A stretch of DNA of 64,000 bases from Arbacia lixula (lineage: Eukaryota > Echinodermata > Echinoidea > Arbacioida > Arbaciidae): NCBI GenBank assembly GCA_963669155.1, contig OZ022585.1, positions 9,675,525-9,739,524 of the forward strand, written 5' to 3'. How positions within the stretch are numbered: position 1 is the first letter of the stretch; the number at the start of each line of letters is the position of its first letter. Below the pieces are notes generated by a model. That model had not been told where the DNA came from, made no database searches, and saw nothing but the letters and a program-made list of their open reading frames with translations. Below are positions 33,901 through 45,480 of the stretch, in pieces. The position numbers and the translations under genes were made by a program.

Positions 33901-35260
33901 TTTCATGAATTATGTGAAATGTTTTCCCTGCCTCTATCTAATGCCAATGATACCTCATAATGTAACATAAGTGGCTGCCATTCTATTGTTTCCTTCGTTA
34001 TATTACTTGTAGCACAACTTGAAGATCGTATCAAGGTAAAAACAAATGCAGAAATATGGCTAAAACATATTTGCGTAATGGAGAAGTACTACCAATTCGT
34101 GTGGAGATCCCTAATAGGTAGGCGAAGGTGGATAATTAAAATAAAATATGGTACGAGTGGCCTGGACTGGAGGCTACTCCTGAACATTATTTCAGCATGA
34201 GTATACCTGATAGGTGATGACATATAGCAGGAGGGGGGGGGGGGGGCACAGGCTTGCAGAAAAGTACATGCCCCTTCCCAAACACAACCCAGCCATCATG
34301 GGCTCATTCACTCAACATGCTCAACATAAAAAGGAAAAGCTTGGTTTTAAGCCCTTAAAGCCCTTTTGTCACTGTGAAAAATTTCGCTTAGCCCCAGCAA
34401 TTGCGGTGCTAAGGCCCCCCCCTTTAGCCCCACCAATTTCCTGGGGTTAAGCTAAGCCCCGCTTCTGTTCTCACTGTGTTTTTGGAAAGTGGGCTAGCCC
34501 CACCGCAATTGCGGTGCTAAGAAAGCCAGTGAGAACACAAAAAAAAATAGGGATTTGTTACGGCAGGATATGAAGTAAAGTCGTTCTTTGAACCATGTGC
34601 CACGTTGCTGAAAAGTTATGTGTTCTCAACAGGTGCTGTTCAGGTGTTTGAACAATTATGAACATGATAGTGTGGCAACGGCTTCTCAGAGAGAACAAAA
34701 GAAATTTACTTTTCGCTTGTCCTGTTCTGTTAATTGCATTAATACTTCCATGAGCATAACAGGTACCGGCAAACACAAATAAAGCATGTTTTCTAGTAAA
34801 ATATCTCCGCTGTAGACAAACACCGTAAATGATAATACAGAGCTTAATATGTAATTGTGAGGATGGTTGAATCCCACAAATGCACAATATGTCGGAAAGT
34901 GAAGAAATTAGTCAATTTTGTAAGTAATCCAAATATCTTATATGTCTGATTTTTTTGTAATGATTTCTCATTACTTTTCGAAACAAAAGCAGAGTAAAGG
35001 ATCTGTCATAATCTGCCCTTAACTGCCTTATAGTTTGCAGCAAATTTGTCAAAAAAAGCTTCTAGAGACAAATGGGCAATTAAAGAAATTTATTTTTAAG
35101 TTGACAACAGCTAAATGTCGGCCCCGCACATGGAACATGAAAGCATAGTTATGATTATGGAATGCCTTTCACATTCATGAGCACGCTTTAGAACACATAC
35201 AGATGTTTGAATGTATTATGCTTGAGTTTCTTCTCCTTTCTAACACCTCCCTGGTAGTAT
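30905..35260 (+). other. Intron 2, later part: no firm gene
   Basis: Contains CT/C-rich tracts (31,420-31,470; 31,620-31,650), two related copies of a ttacacaggg...gagcccccac repeat (31,144-31,245 and 33,772-33,850), a possible Ig-exon relic (33,120-33,410), and an inverted-repeat patch with agccccaccgcaattgcggtg (34,385-34,530). No intact coding exon recognised. Confidence 0.6.
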
Positions 35261-35269
35261 GTAATGGTC

Positions 35270-36195
35270 CAATTTGACTAAATCATTGGTTTCAACTGGA
35301 ATCAGCTGGTAGATATACCAGTAAGGCCTCATGGTTTCAATTTGTCAAATGATATATCAGCATGTTTAATGGGTTTCAAGTGGGTTCAACTGATAGACAC
35401 CTATCGGGCTTAAATGTGCTCCAACTGGAATAAACTGGGATCTAATAGACCAATTTGATTAATGGGTTTCAGCTGGAATCAGCTAGTACTTATACCAGTA
35501 AGGCCTATTGGTTTAAAATAGTATCAACTGGTCTAATGATATACCAGTTGGTTATTGATTTTTAAGTGGAATTAACTGGTGAAATACCAATCGAGTTTCA
35601 ATGGGTTCCAACTGGAATCAAATTGTATCAGATGGTCTTATTTAATCAATGGGTTTCAACTGGAATCAACTGGCAGATATTCCATTAAGTCCTGTTGATT
35701 TCAACTGGTATCTCCTGGTCTAATTATATACATGTACCAGTGTGGTTAATACATTTCAAGTGGAATCAACTGGTAAATACACCCATTGAGTTTCTATGGG
35801 TTCCAACTGGTACCATCTGGTCCAGTTTGGTTTATGGGTTTTAAACTTAAATCAACGGATTTAATTATATACCAGGATGGTTAATGTGTTTCAAGTGCAA
35901 TCAACTGATAAATACACCCATTGAGTTTCTATTGGTATCAAATGGTCCAGTTCGGTTTATGGGTTTTAAACTGGTTTTACTTGGTATCAACGGGTGTACT
36001 GATTTATACCGGTATGGTTAAGAGGTTAATTGGTTTCAACTGGAATCAACTTGTATGTTTTCAACATGTGCCAGTTGGGTCAACGGGTTTCAACTGGGAT
36101 ATACTGGTATAAGTGGAGTTTACCAGTTGTGCCAACTGGTTTCAACTGGTACTAGTTGAATCCAGTTGAAACCAGGTGAAAATGTAACTGGTTTC
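35270..36195. repeat. Degenerate minisatellite of ggtttcaactggaatcaact type
   Basis: About 900 bp of degenerate units built from TTTCAACTGG, AATCAACTGG and ATACCAGT, ending in a short palindrome (aactggtttcaactggt ... accagttgaaaccagg-like). It lies just before the exon at 36,381 and is related in motif to the repeat at 50,620-52,165. Confidence 0.85.
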
Positions 36196-36380
36196 ACCTG
36201 TCTTTTTTTTTTACCAGAAAACTTTTAATTTCACAATGTGCTCATAATCACATCCAACCTGTACTAAGCCGAGGTTCAACAATGATGCAAGAAACTGCTG
36301 AAAATTTGTTATCTTTACATTTATCGTAAATATGTAGGGCTAATTATCCTTCTTGAATGAATGATTTTATTTCTCGCCAG

Positions 36381-36746
36381 ATGTGCCAATGTCAGGCTGT
36401 GAGCCTGTGTCTGAAGAGGGAGGCTGCGACTGTGTGGTAGACGGGGATGCAGCAAAGAATGTCACCTTCACTGCTAAGGGGTTTCCTCAGAAACCTTACG
36501 TCAGCCTGACAGATAAGGAGGGGAACCCCCTGCGAGTTCATGAGGGAATTCCCCTTCATGTTCAACCCGGTTACATCACTGCCCCATCCTGGGCTTTCAA
36601 CCCATCTCATCTATTAGAGGGAAGAAATGGGACCTTGTTCCTCAGGGTTAGCAGTAACATTAACTCCCCTTCAGGTTCAACTCCGAGCTTTCTTGAGACG
36701 AAGACCGTCTGCATCTTTAGAAATGAAATACCCACCCCGGCTAACG
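36381..36746 (+). CDS. Ig receptor exon 3: second, atypical Ig-like domain
   Basis: Acceptor ttctcgccag precedes 36,381, and the exon ends AACG|GTAATT. It has 122 codons and is phase 1 at both ends, so it fits exons 2 and 4. The start is cysteine-rich (CEPVSEEGGCDC). It continues with VTFTAKGFPQKPYVSLTDKE, which resembles the B-C strands of an I- or C2-type Ig fold but with threonine where the first cysteine is expected, and ends FLETKTVCIF. Sequons are NVT, NGT and NGT across the next junction. The usual D-x-G-x-Y-x-C is missing, so the fold call is moderate. It could be a non-Ig ectodomain. Confidence 0.85.
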
Positions 36747-37970
36747 GTAATTAAGTAAATCTTCCGCTTAGCAATGATTTGCTATTTTCATTAATACCGA
36801 TGTGTTACAAAAAAAGTGTAAGAATCAAGATATTTTCAGCTTCCTCACGTCTACACTTACCTTACAAGAGGACTGTCTGTACCTTCTATAATGAAGTACG
36901 CAGTCACTCTAGCTAATGGTAACTGAATAAAGGGGCAGCTTAGAAATTATTTTCTCTAGGAAAAAGATTTCCATGTGACAAGGGTCAAATTAATAGTCTT
37001 TCAAAAAATGTTATTCAAACTCTTAGTAGATGGAATTTTTTTCATCCATATGAAAAAAAAAACATGGTAAAAAGGCCACGAAGAACTCAATTATTACCAC
37101 CCCAACTCTAAAGTGGTGGAAGGATGGCGTACAAATAAGTGTGGGAAGCGCTGACCTATACTTGTCCAGAAATAGCAATATGAAAGCAGCATTTACTGTG
37201 TATGAGACTCGATATGAAACTTAGCTTTTTTAACACAATTATTTTAGGAATTGTTAATCTTTAGGATCAACTCCAAAGTAGATCCCCTCATGAAATACAC
37301 ATCCAGCACCATCTTGCTAGAAACCCTTGTTAAAAACATATCAAATTCGTGTAATAATTAGCTGCATTAAAGTATTTTTGTATTTGTCATTTCCTCTACA
37401 TTTTAAGAATATTTCACAATTCCTTATTTCAGTTTGAAAACAGGAGACAAAAGTTTTGTGATACGAAACAAAAATTAAAAATGGGGTTTCCTCTGTACAT
37501 TATCTTTATATAAATTTTATTTTATCTTCTATCACAGGTGGGTTTATTTACCCACCAAAATAGCAGCAACATTGTGTTTCTGACTCTGTAAGGGTTCTAT
37601 CACCATGGGAAACATTATTTATAAATCATCATTGTTCATGTTGATTTGTTAAAATTCTGCATTGTTGTACTCGGTGTTTAAAAAACCCACTTTTGACAGT
37701 TTTCAAAATCAAATCAAATGAAATCAAATCAATCTGAAATTGACACGTCATAAAGTCAAGGGATGTCAATCTTCTTTTTAGAAACTGGTTTGTGACATTT
37801 TATCAACTACTTTTCTTGCAATGATACTTTGAATATTAAATGAGATTTTAACTTTTGGACTAAATAATTTAGATATCAAAATTTGTTTGTATGAGATAAT
37901 TAATCCAGAAAACAACAAAGACCATTGTGTATCACACCTGTACATTCACTAGCAACTGCCATCACAGTTC
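36747..37970 (+). other. Intron 3, first part: no gene seen
   Basis: AT-rich sequence. 36,860-36,930 looks like a partial echo of the end of exon 3 (gaggactgtctgtacc ... cactctagctaatggtaact), suggesting a small local duplication of the exon end. A short hairpin gtgggtttatttacccac is at 37,540-37,557. Confidence 0.6.
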
Positions 37971-37974
37971 CATT

Positions 37975-40552
37975 AATATATTTTTTTTTACATATTTTTG
38001 CCCCAATGGGCAAGTTTATTTACAAAAAAATGAACACGTTTACAGAAGTCAAATCATGTACATTATTCAAACAAATGTTTCAACATACTCCATTTCAAAG
38101 TAAAATCTGTCCTTTTCCCATTCATATCATAAATGTAACATTCATCTAAATAATAAAAGTTTGTATTACCTTCTGAATCTTCTTAAAATCGGGTACAGTC
38201 TTGTTCAACCTCGAGAAGTATAATTGTTGTTTTACTAAAATGATAATACAATTCAAGGCATCATTTCGCTTTTCTTTATATCCAAACAAAATATTCTGTG
38301 GAGTAAATTTAAGAATAAACCTAGGAGATGACATCCACGTTTCTATTTTACTCTAAATATTTCTAATAAAAGTAAAAGAGGTGTTCAATTGTTTCCTTTA
38401 CAGTATAACAAAATGTACAGTACTCGGTATTACTGATCTTAGTTTGAATAAAGTATCATTTAAAAACACAATTCTATTGAAAACTTTGTATTGAAAATAC
38501 TTTATCCGAATGTTACTTATGAATCTGAAGATCATTCTATTAAATTCTGGTATTTTACTGTGATCCAAAAGAAAATTTGCATTTTTTCGACATTTTGTTG
38601 CAATGGTTTTGGCAGAATCTTTATTTCCTATCAAAAGTTTGTATATACTTTTACATCCCTTTTTATCACGCATTATAGGAGAAATATAAGGCATAACAAA
38701 TGGTTCACATATTCTATGAGCTAGGTTTTGAAATTTTTGATTAAACACACATCTTAGAACCTGAGAAATTGAAAAATATTCCAGAACATTGACTGTTACA
38801 CCGAACTTAGTTTCACATTCAGTTAAAGATATGATATTTCCTTCTCGATCTATTAAATCATTAATAAATCTTATACCCTTTCCCGGCCAGTGTTTAAAAT
38901 AAACAGACCTTCCATCTATTTGTATTCTACTATTTTTCCACAAAGGTTGCGCTAACCAATTGATATTTTCGGATTTTAAATTTTAAAAATAGCATGGCAA
39001 AAAATTCTTTCCAAAAAGGATTACTAAATCTTTTCCGATATGTTATGAAAATATTCATCCCCATAAAAAAGGTGGAAAGGCTGTCCTAAAGAAACTCCTA
39101 ATAGACTTTCTACGTCATCACATTTTCCTAATAGAATTCTTCTTAACCATGTCAATTTTAATGCTTTGTTAAAACAATCCACATCAATCATTTTCAATCC
39201 CCCTTCCTCGTATGAACCAAGTATTTGTTCTCTACTAATTTTATCTGGTTTTCCATTCCATACAAATTGAAAAAAAAAATTGCTTTAATATTTTTCATTA
39301 ATTGAGCCAATGGACTAGGGATTGAAAGAAAAAGATGATTGAATTGTGGCAATAAAAGGGATTTAACCACTGTAATCCTACCCAAAGGTGTAATATTTCT
39401 CTTCGACCATGAAATCATCTGTCTTTTCAATTTATCAAAAATCCTATCGTTATTGAAATCTGGGATCTTATTAATATTCACATGAAAATCTCTACCAAGA
39501 TAGCGAAAATAAGTATCCATTATCAAGTTTACTTCTACTTCATTGTCTCAAATTGCTTTTTTCAGGCTACCCAAAAAGATAATTTGCGTCTTTTGTGAAT
39601 TGAGTTTAAGTCCATTAAATTGAGTAAAAAAAGAAATAATCCCCAACGCTTTTTGAAAAGACTTATTTGAGCCAGAAATGAATAAGCAGTATCATGGGCA
39701 TATTGAAGAATTTTGAATTCTCTTTTGTTCACGTTGATTCCCTCAAACTGATTTGAATTCCTTATCCATAATGCAAGAATTTCGACACACATAATGAAAA
39801 GGTAAGGAGAAATTGGATCCCCTTGTTTACAACCCCTTTGAATATTAAATCTGTGTGACAATTGAGAATTAACAATGACGCTTGAGTAAGCATTACTGTG
39901 CAAGACATCCACCCATCTCTGAAAAGACGGTCCCACCCCAAAAAACGAAAGAACCTTTTGAAGGAATGCATGGGAAATACTATCGAACGCCTTTTCGAAG
40001 TCTAATAGCATTAAAGTATAAGGTAAATTTTGTTTTTTCCGCTAAAGCAATATCGTATATTATCCTAATATTTTCCCCAATAAAACGACCAAGTAAAAAT
40101 CCTTCCTGATCAGTGTGAATGACTACTGATAATACCTTTCGTAACCTATTTGAAAAACATGTAGATAAAATTTTGTATACAACGTTAAGAAGAGATATCG
40201 GTCTCCAATTTTTAATAAAATGACGGGGCTTATTACCTTTAGGGGTTAAAGTTATAAGACCTAAGTTTTGTGAAGGAGATAATTCGCTAGTCAAATAAGC
40301 ATTTTTGACACTTCGCCATAAATAAATGCCTATATCATTAATGAAATACTTTAAAAATTCAGCTGTAAAGCCGTCTTGACCGGGCGCCTTACCAATTTTA
40401 ATCTGTTTAACTGCATCAAGTATTTCTGAATAACGTATGTCCCCTTCTAAAACCTCACTTTCTTGCGGTGTAAATCTCCTTTCATTAATAATGCATGATG
40501 CTTCTGGCAGAAATGCGGTTGCGGGTTGGCATGTGTGATGCACAATGACCAC
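37975..40552 (-). pseudogene. Degenerate L1/Tx1-like LINE ORF2
   Basis: The minus strand carries, in order, KAPGQDGFTAEFLK (about 40,390), LTPKGNKPRHFIKNWRPISL (about 40,230), DFEKAFDSISHAFL (about 40,000), QRGCKQGDPISPYLFIMCVE (about 39,830) and YAHDTAYSF where the catalytic YADD should be (D to H). A connector follows (ITPLGRITVVKSLLLPQFNHL, about 39,400), then a C-terminal region with LIGNKDSAKTIATKCRKN and, near 38,300, LKFTPQNILFG. This motif set is typical of the L1/Tx1 branch. Frameshifts and stops are numerous and the active site is lost. A T-rich end near 37,981-37,990 is probably the poly-A tail. The endonuclease is absent, so it is 5' truncated. Confidence 0.85.
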
Positions 40553-40941
40553 TGCTGTGCTCTGAATAAACTATCTGATACACAGATTTTCAGATCAAAT
40601 ATTGTCTAAATGTAAAAATATCATTAAATATTCCCAGGATTATTAAAAAAGTATTTGACGAAATGTCACAAAGCCCGTCTCTAAAAAAATTGACATCCGT
40701 TGACTTCATTATGTGTCAATTTCAGCTTGACGTGAGATAAAACTAATTATTAATTATTTTTCAAGTGTCCAAAAGGTTTTTTTAACACCTAGTATATGGT
40801 GTTTGTTGTATGTTTTTTTCCCTGTTTTTCCTGTAGAGAAGCTATACAAGTTATCGATATGGTTCCTTCTTACTGTTGTGTTGTAGTGGTTATACAATAC
40901 ATAAACATGTTATGGTGTGCTAATTCTTTATATACCCACAG

Positions 40942-41040
40942 GGACCAGCTCGAATGAAAAACTTTGTGCTTTGCTGGTAATCCCAATCCCAGCAGTGTTG
41001 TTGGGGGTCCTATGGTGCATGCGGAAAAAACAAGAGTCTG
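40942..41040 (+). CDS. Ig receptor exon 4: transmembrane segment
   Basis: Acceptor tatacccacag precedes 40,942 and donor TCTG|GTGAGA follows 41,040. It has 33 codons, phase 1 to phase 1. It encodes a short stalk (GTSSNEKL), a hydrophobic helix (CALLVIPIPAVLLGVLWC) and a basic stop-transfer sequence (MRKKQES). This places the preceding Ig exons outside the cell and the following exons in the cytoplasm. Confidence 0.85.
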
Positions 41041-41119
41041 GTGAGACAAATCATATATTTATGTATCGCATGATGATATTAATTCAATTCAGTTTAATCC
41101 TGTTGTGACTGGAGATCTT

Positions 41120-41740
41120 GCCATTTGGCTATGAAATACAATGTAATAGAGAGAGACCTGTCATATTGACATTTGGTCAAATATTTCACATTTTATGACA
41201 GAAAAAGCAATATTTCATAATGTGACCTTGACCATTTCTCATCTGACCCACATCTTAATCACTTGATTGTCCTGTCATATCATAATTGTGCCTAGTTTGA
41301 TGAAATTCAGTGTAGTTACATGTATGTATAAAAATACATGTAAGGATTTGACCTTGACCTGTGATCTTTGACCTCTATGAACACAAATCTAATCAGTTTA
41401 TTTGTCTGTCACATATCAATATTGTACAAAATGATGAAAATTGATCCATTATTTCTAAAGTGTTCATGTAAAAAATGAAATTTTCGGATTTCACCTATGA
41501 CCTTTCACCTTGTATCAACTATCTGACCCATAATTTTATCACTGAATTGTCCTGTAATTCAACTTGGTGAAGATCGGTTTGATATTTCTGGAGTTATGTA
41601 AAAAGTGAAATTTCATAATTTGACCTTGACCTATGACATCTAACCTCTGACCTACATGACCCCAGATCTAGTCAAGGAATTGCTCTGTCATATATTATCA
41701 TTGCACCAAGTTTGAAACATAATGCCATTCGAGAACTTAG
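41120..41740. repeat. Dispersed repeat with TGACCT hexamers
   Basis: Four degenerate units of about 140-180 bp, each with one to four TGACCT hexamers (for example ttgaccttgacctgtgatct) followed by attgtcctgtcatat-like and accaagtttgatgaa-like blocks. It lies between the transmembrane exon and the next tail exon and is non-coding. Confidence 0.8.
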
Positions 41741-42116
41741 TTGCAGAGGCATAAAAATAGAGTTGTGGAAATACCATAGTAAATTTCTCAGTAAATACAG
41801 GAACTCCAAATCTATACCAGTTTCATGACTGTTGTAAACGGATAACACTCTACCTTTATAGGCTAATCTAAAATGCTACATTTATCCATAAACGTCTAGA
41901 GACTGTGACAAGGAACACCAAAGAAAGCAAAGAGATTTTACCTTTTTAATACATCTTTTACCTGTCTGAAAATATGATCACCATGGCAGCCCAGCTCTGA
42001 TCGATTGGCATTCCTGGGTATTACTTTGCGACTGAACAAAGATGTAAATATGTTTTCAAAGTACTGTTTTATCTTGCATGTTGCTGTCTGCTGCACCCTG
42101 CAAACAATCAATGAAG

Positions 42117-42220
42117 CTGGTAAAGCTTGTGTCTGTCTAAGCCAAGTCATCCCATCATGCTGTAACCGGAAGGCTTTCAGGGATAGCCTAGCTCCATCAG
42201 ACGCTACTCTGGATGGAGCG
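42117..42220 (+). CDS. Ig receptor exon 5: juxtamembrane tail (tentative start)
   Basis: The exon ends at GATGGAGCG|GTAGGT in phase 0, the phase needed by the next exon, and must start in phase 1 to follow exon 4. In-frame acceptors that satisfy this lie at 42,117, 42,126 and 42,147. I chose the first, but polypyrimidine support is weak for all. The peptide includes KACVCLSQVIPSCCNRKAF and then DSLAPSDATLDGA, cysteine-rich near the membrane, so palmitoylation is possible. Main support is that it restores the frame across the phase change. It could also be absent if exon 4 splices elsewhere. Confidence 0.45.
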
Positions 42221-42508
42221 GTAGGTATTCTTTATGATCCATATTCTCTTGTTTGTTAACCCTGCCCGCACAGGGCATAATGTCCCATGCTAAATACAAC
42301 ACAACTTGTTGCCTATGGGTCTGAGTGTTAAAAAGTGGAATGAGTCAGCTAATTAATGTGAATATATTTGCATGAGAGCTGTAGAATGTAGAATGTACGA
42401 GAAATGTATCTTTTATCTGAAGCTATATCAAGTCTGACATTGCAGCTTTTTATCATTAAAAAACACGTATTTCATAATATCCCTTTCTCTGTTTTTTCTT
42501 CATAAAAG

Positions 42509-42628
42509 GCACAGGCACCAACCGGGACTGACAGAGAAGAAGTAAAGAAATTTGAAACAGCCAGCATTGAAGTTTATAACAATAGTGACCAGTTAAACGT
42601 GACTTCTAAAGAAATCAATGTTGGAACA
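42509..42628 (+). CDS. Ig receptor exon 6: tail with YNN motif
   Basis: After tttttcttcataaaag the exon starts GCA CAG GCA and runs 40 codons to ACA|GTGAGT, phase 0 both sides. A second acceptor 6 bp downstream keeps the frame. The peptide is acidic and polar, with KFETASIEVYNNSDQL. Y-N-N fits the pYxN consensus bound by Grb2-type SH2 domains, so a phosphotyrosine signalling role is possible but inferred only. No stop occurs in this frame, whereas the other frame that follows exon 4 directly hits TGA, supporting exon 5. Confidence 0.7.
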
Positions 42629-42734
42629 GTGAGTACTTGTTATGCCCTGTGGCATTATGTTTCTGAAACTGTCCGTTTGTCTGTCCATTCATCGATCCGT
42701 CCGTCCATCCATAATTCGTTTCAGAGAAAACTCA

Positions 42735-45479
42735 GACAATAATTTATTTATTTATTTATTTATTTATTTTATTTCACGTTTTATTTAGACAGGGTAGTCC
42801 TTTCAGTCTCGAGGACTGCTTTCCAAAGGAGCCCTGTGATACAAATCACGTAAACATAACAAAATATGTAACATTCAAATACAATTAATACAAAGATCAA
42901 AGATAACAATAACAAAGACTAACACAAAAACACATTTGAAGAAGGGAAAAAAAAGTCACACAAATGTAAGTGAGTGAGTGACCCCCCCCCCCCCCCCCTC
43001 CCCCGGCCTAACGCAGTGCCCAGGTGTAGCTTATACGACGCACATCTGATTTAAATTTTGTGAGACTATTACAACAGTGAACAGTGATTGGGAGGCTGTT
43101 AAAGAGTTTACTACCACAATAGCAGATTGATCTTTTCATGTATTCAGTTCTAGGTGTGGGAACAAATAACGGGCTGCGGGTTGCGTAACGGGTTGTATAG
43201 TTAACATCTCTGCGTTGTATTAAGGTATTTAAGTAACGGGGAGCTTGCCCATGGAGGATTTTGAATACAAGTACCGTTTGTTGATACCGGGTTCTTTGCT
43301 TAACTGACTGCCAATTTAAAGTGCTTAATAGAAAACTTGCCGATGTGAATAAATCCATGCCAAGAACCATTCGAGCGTATTTGTTTTGCAATCGTTGGAT
43401 ACGTGAAATATTTGCTTGGGCACAGCTCCCCCATACTGTACAAGAAAAATCAATGTGTGGTAAAACAAGAGAATAAAACAGATCTATCATTATTTCTTTT
43501 GTAAGGTAACACTTTACTCTACGTATGCAGCCAATTGCTTGTGATATCTTTTTTACAACATGATCAACATGACTAGTCCAATTAAGACTCCCGTCCAACA
43601 CAACACCAAGATATTTAAATTCTTTGACATGTTCAAGGATATCATTTTTGTACATTATTGCCAATTTTTTACCTGTTAATTTACGGTTTGAACCAAACAG
43701 CATAGTTTTCGTCTTTTCCGAGTTTAAAAATAGGTCATTACATTGAAGCCATTTAGTGATGGTACCAAATTGTGACTGGAGTTTCAGTTGTACATCATGA
43801 ATATTCTTATCTGTACAAAATATAGCTGTGTCATCTGTGTATAAAGATAATTTACAGGATTCATCTAATATTAAATTAGATATGTCATTAATAAATATAC
43901 TGAACATGAGGGGTCCTAGAGTCGAACCTTGGGGAACACCAGATTTTACCTTTAAGTACTTGCTTAATGTTCCTTCTATTGAAACACAATGCAATCGATC
44001 AGTAATATACGATTTAAACCATTCTAATTCTAAATTACGTATTCCATACATCGATAGTTTTTTTAAAAGACGCGTATGAGAAATTACATCGAATGCTTTT
44101 CGCAAGTCAAGAAAAATTGCACCTGTGATATTACCAGAATTCATATTACGCAGAATATATTCTGAAATATCAGTAACACATGTTTGAGTTGAATGCATCG
44201 GTCTAAAACCTGATTGTATAGAAGATAACAAAGAATTTTCATCAAAGTATTTATAAAGTTGTGCATGAACAGCCCTTTCCAATATTTTTGCAGGTATGGG
44301 CAGTAAAGAGATTGGACGATAGTTGTTAATATCTAATTTATTTCCACCTTTGTAAAGTGGTATTATTTTTGCAATTTTAAAGTCAGTTGGGATCTCCGCA
44401 GTACGTAATGATACATTATAAAGAAAACTTAATGGCCTTGCAATGTAATCAGCAGCAAGTTTCAATAGTTTTGGGTGTAATTTATCAATTCCAACAGCTT
44501 TATTACAGTTAACTGACTTCAGTTCTTTAAGTACAAATTCTATTGTTATATCATCAAAGGAGAAACTTTCAGTGTTTTCAACTATCGTTGAACAAATATC
44601 AGTGCATGTATGATCGAGGTTTTTCATTGTATCTAAAATATTATTAAAATTCTTATTAAATGCATTAGCGATCTCTTGTCTGTCTGATACTAGATCATCA
44701 TGAAATTTAAGTTGATATTGAGTTGAAGTTCTTTTCTTACTTGGGAGTAACGTGTTCATTACTTTCCACTTGTTTTTTATATCACGACCAGCCTCTGACA
44801 ACTTATTACGATAATATCTTTTCTGTAATACTTTATTGAAATTATTAACTTTATTTCGACAGTTTTGGTATAGTTTCCAATCTTCAGGATCTTTTCTATC
44901 ATCATATCTCTTTTTCAAATAATCACGCTCTCTAGCAAGTTCCAAATATTCGTCAGTGATCCAGGGCACCTGTTTCATCTTTTTTCTAACTGTACAATAT
45001 GGTGCATGTTTATTACAAATAACCTCAAATGCCTGTTTAAATTCAATCCAAATTTCGTTCACATTTGTCTTTTCATATACACTACTCCAATCATAATTTC
45101 TAAGATCATGACAAAACTTTTCTACATCAAAATTACGAAATGATCTGAACTTGGATACTTTGGGATAACCTTTAGGCAAAGTTTCTTTCAATACAACATA
45201 AGTTAACAGATGGTCACTAATAGACGCAGATTGTATACCTGACGTTAATGAACCAAATGAATTAGACACCAAAATCAGGTCAATAAGAGTTTGGCTATGT
45301 GGAGTAACACGAGTAGGTTTCTTTATAATTTGAGATAGAGCAAACTCATTACATAAGCAACGAATCTTTTTGGAAAAATTACTCTCTTTTAACATATTAA
45401 CATTAAAATCACCCATAATAATAACACGGTCAGAATTAAGACATATTTGACAAAGTTCATGCAAAGATATGGCTGGCAA
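42735..45479 (-). mobile_element. CR1-like LINE, 5' truncated, ORF intact
   Basis: A minus-strand LINE occupying intron 6. Its 3' end (42,735-43,007) has a (TAAA)n tail at 42,740-42,770, then a hairpin-like segment with CAGGGCTCCTTTGG and CTGAAAGGACTACCCTGT, shared with the LINE at 7,380-8,775. The body is one uninterrupted ORF. The 5' end at about 45,480 cuts within the endonuclease domain. Confidence 0.88.
43008..45479 (-). CDS. LINE ORF2 protein: partial APE endonuclease plus reverse transcriptase
   Basis: 823 codons. The N-terminus lacks the first part of the apurinic-type endonuclease but keeps IIMGDFNVNM (residues 20-29) and SASISDHLL (about 85-92), two catalytic blocks of that fold. 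The reverse transcriptase has NNYRPISLLP (about 386-395), FLDLRKAFDVISH (456-468), SGVPQGSTLGP (513-523) and the catalytic LYTDD (546-550), where alanine is more usual than threonine. KEFKYLGVVLDGSLNW and a C-terminal CYCGSKLFNSLP complete it. Over 2.4 kb without a stop implies a recent insertion or recent activity of this family. It copies its RNA at a nicked target. With its 5' end missing it is unlikely to move on its own. Confidence 0.92.
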   Translation of the reverse strand: MPAISLHELCQICLNSDRVIIMGDFNVNMLKESNFSKKIRCLCNEFALSQIIKKPTRVTPHSQTLIDLILVSNSFGSLTSGIQSASISDHLLTYVVLKETLPKGYPKVSKFRSFRNFDVEKFCHDLRNYDWSSVYEKTNVNEIWIEFKQAFEVICNKHAPYCTVRKKMKQVPWITDEYLELARERDYLKKRYDDRKDPEDWKLYQNCRNKVNNFNKVLQKRYYRNKLSEAGRDIKNKWKVMNTLLPSKKRTSTQYQLKFHDDLVSDRQEIANAFNKNFNNILDTMKNLDHTCTDICSTIVENTESFSFDDITIEFVLKELKSVNCNKAVGIDKLHPKLLKLAADYIARPLSFLYNVSLRTAEIPTDFKIAKIIPLYKGGNKLDINNYRPISLLPIPAKILERAVHAQLYKYFDENSLLSSIQSGFRPMHSTQTCVTDISEYILRNMNSGNITGAIFLDLRKAFDVISHTRLLKKLSMYGIRNLELEWFKSYITDRLHCVSIEGTLSKYLKVKSGVPQGSTLGPLMFSIFINDISNLILDESCKLSLYTDDTAIFCTDKNIHDVQLKLQSQFGTITKWLQCNDLFLNSEKTKTMLFGSNRKLTGKKLAIMYKNDILEHVKEFKYLGVVLDGSLNWTSHVDHVVKKISQAIGCIRRVKCYLTKEIMIDLFYSLVLPHIDFSCTVWGSCAQANISRIQRLQNKYARMVLGMDLFTSASFLLSTLNWQSVKQRTRYQQTVLVFKILHGQAPRYLNTLIQRRDVNYTTRYATRSPLFVPTPRTEYMKRSICYCGSKLFNSLPITVHCCNSLTKFKSDVRRISYTWALR

Positions 45480-45480
45480 A

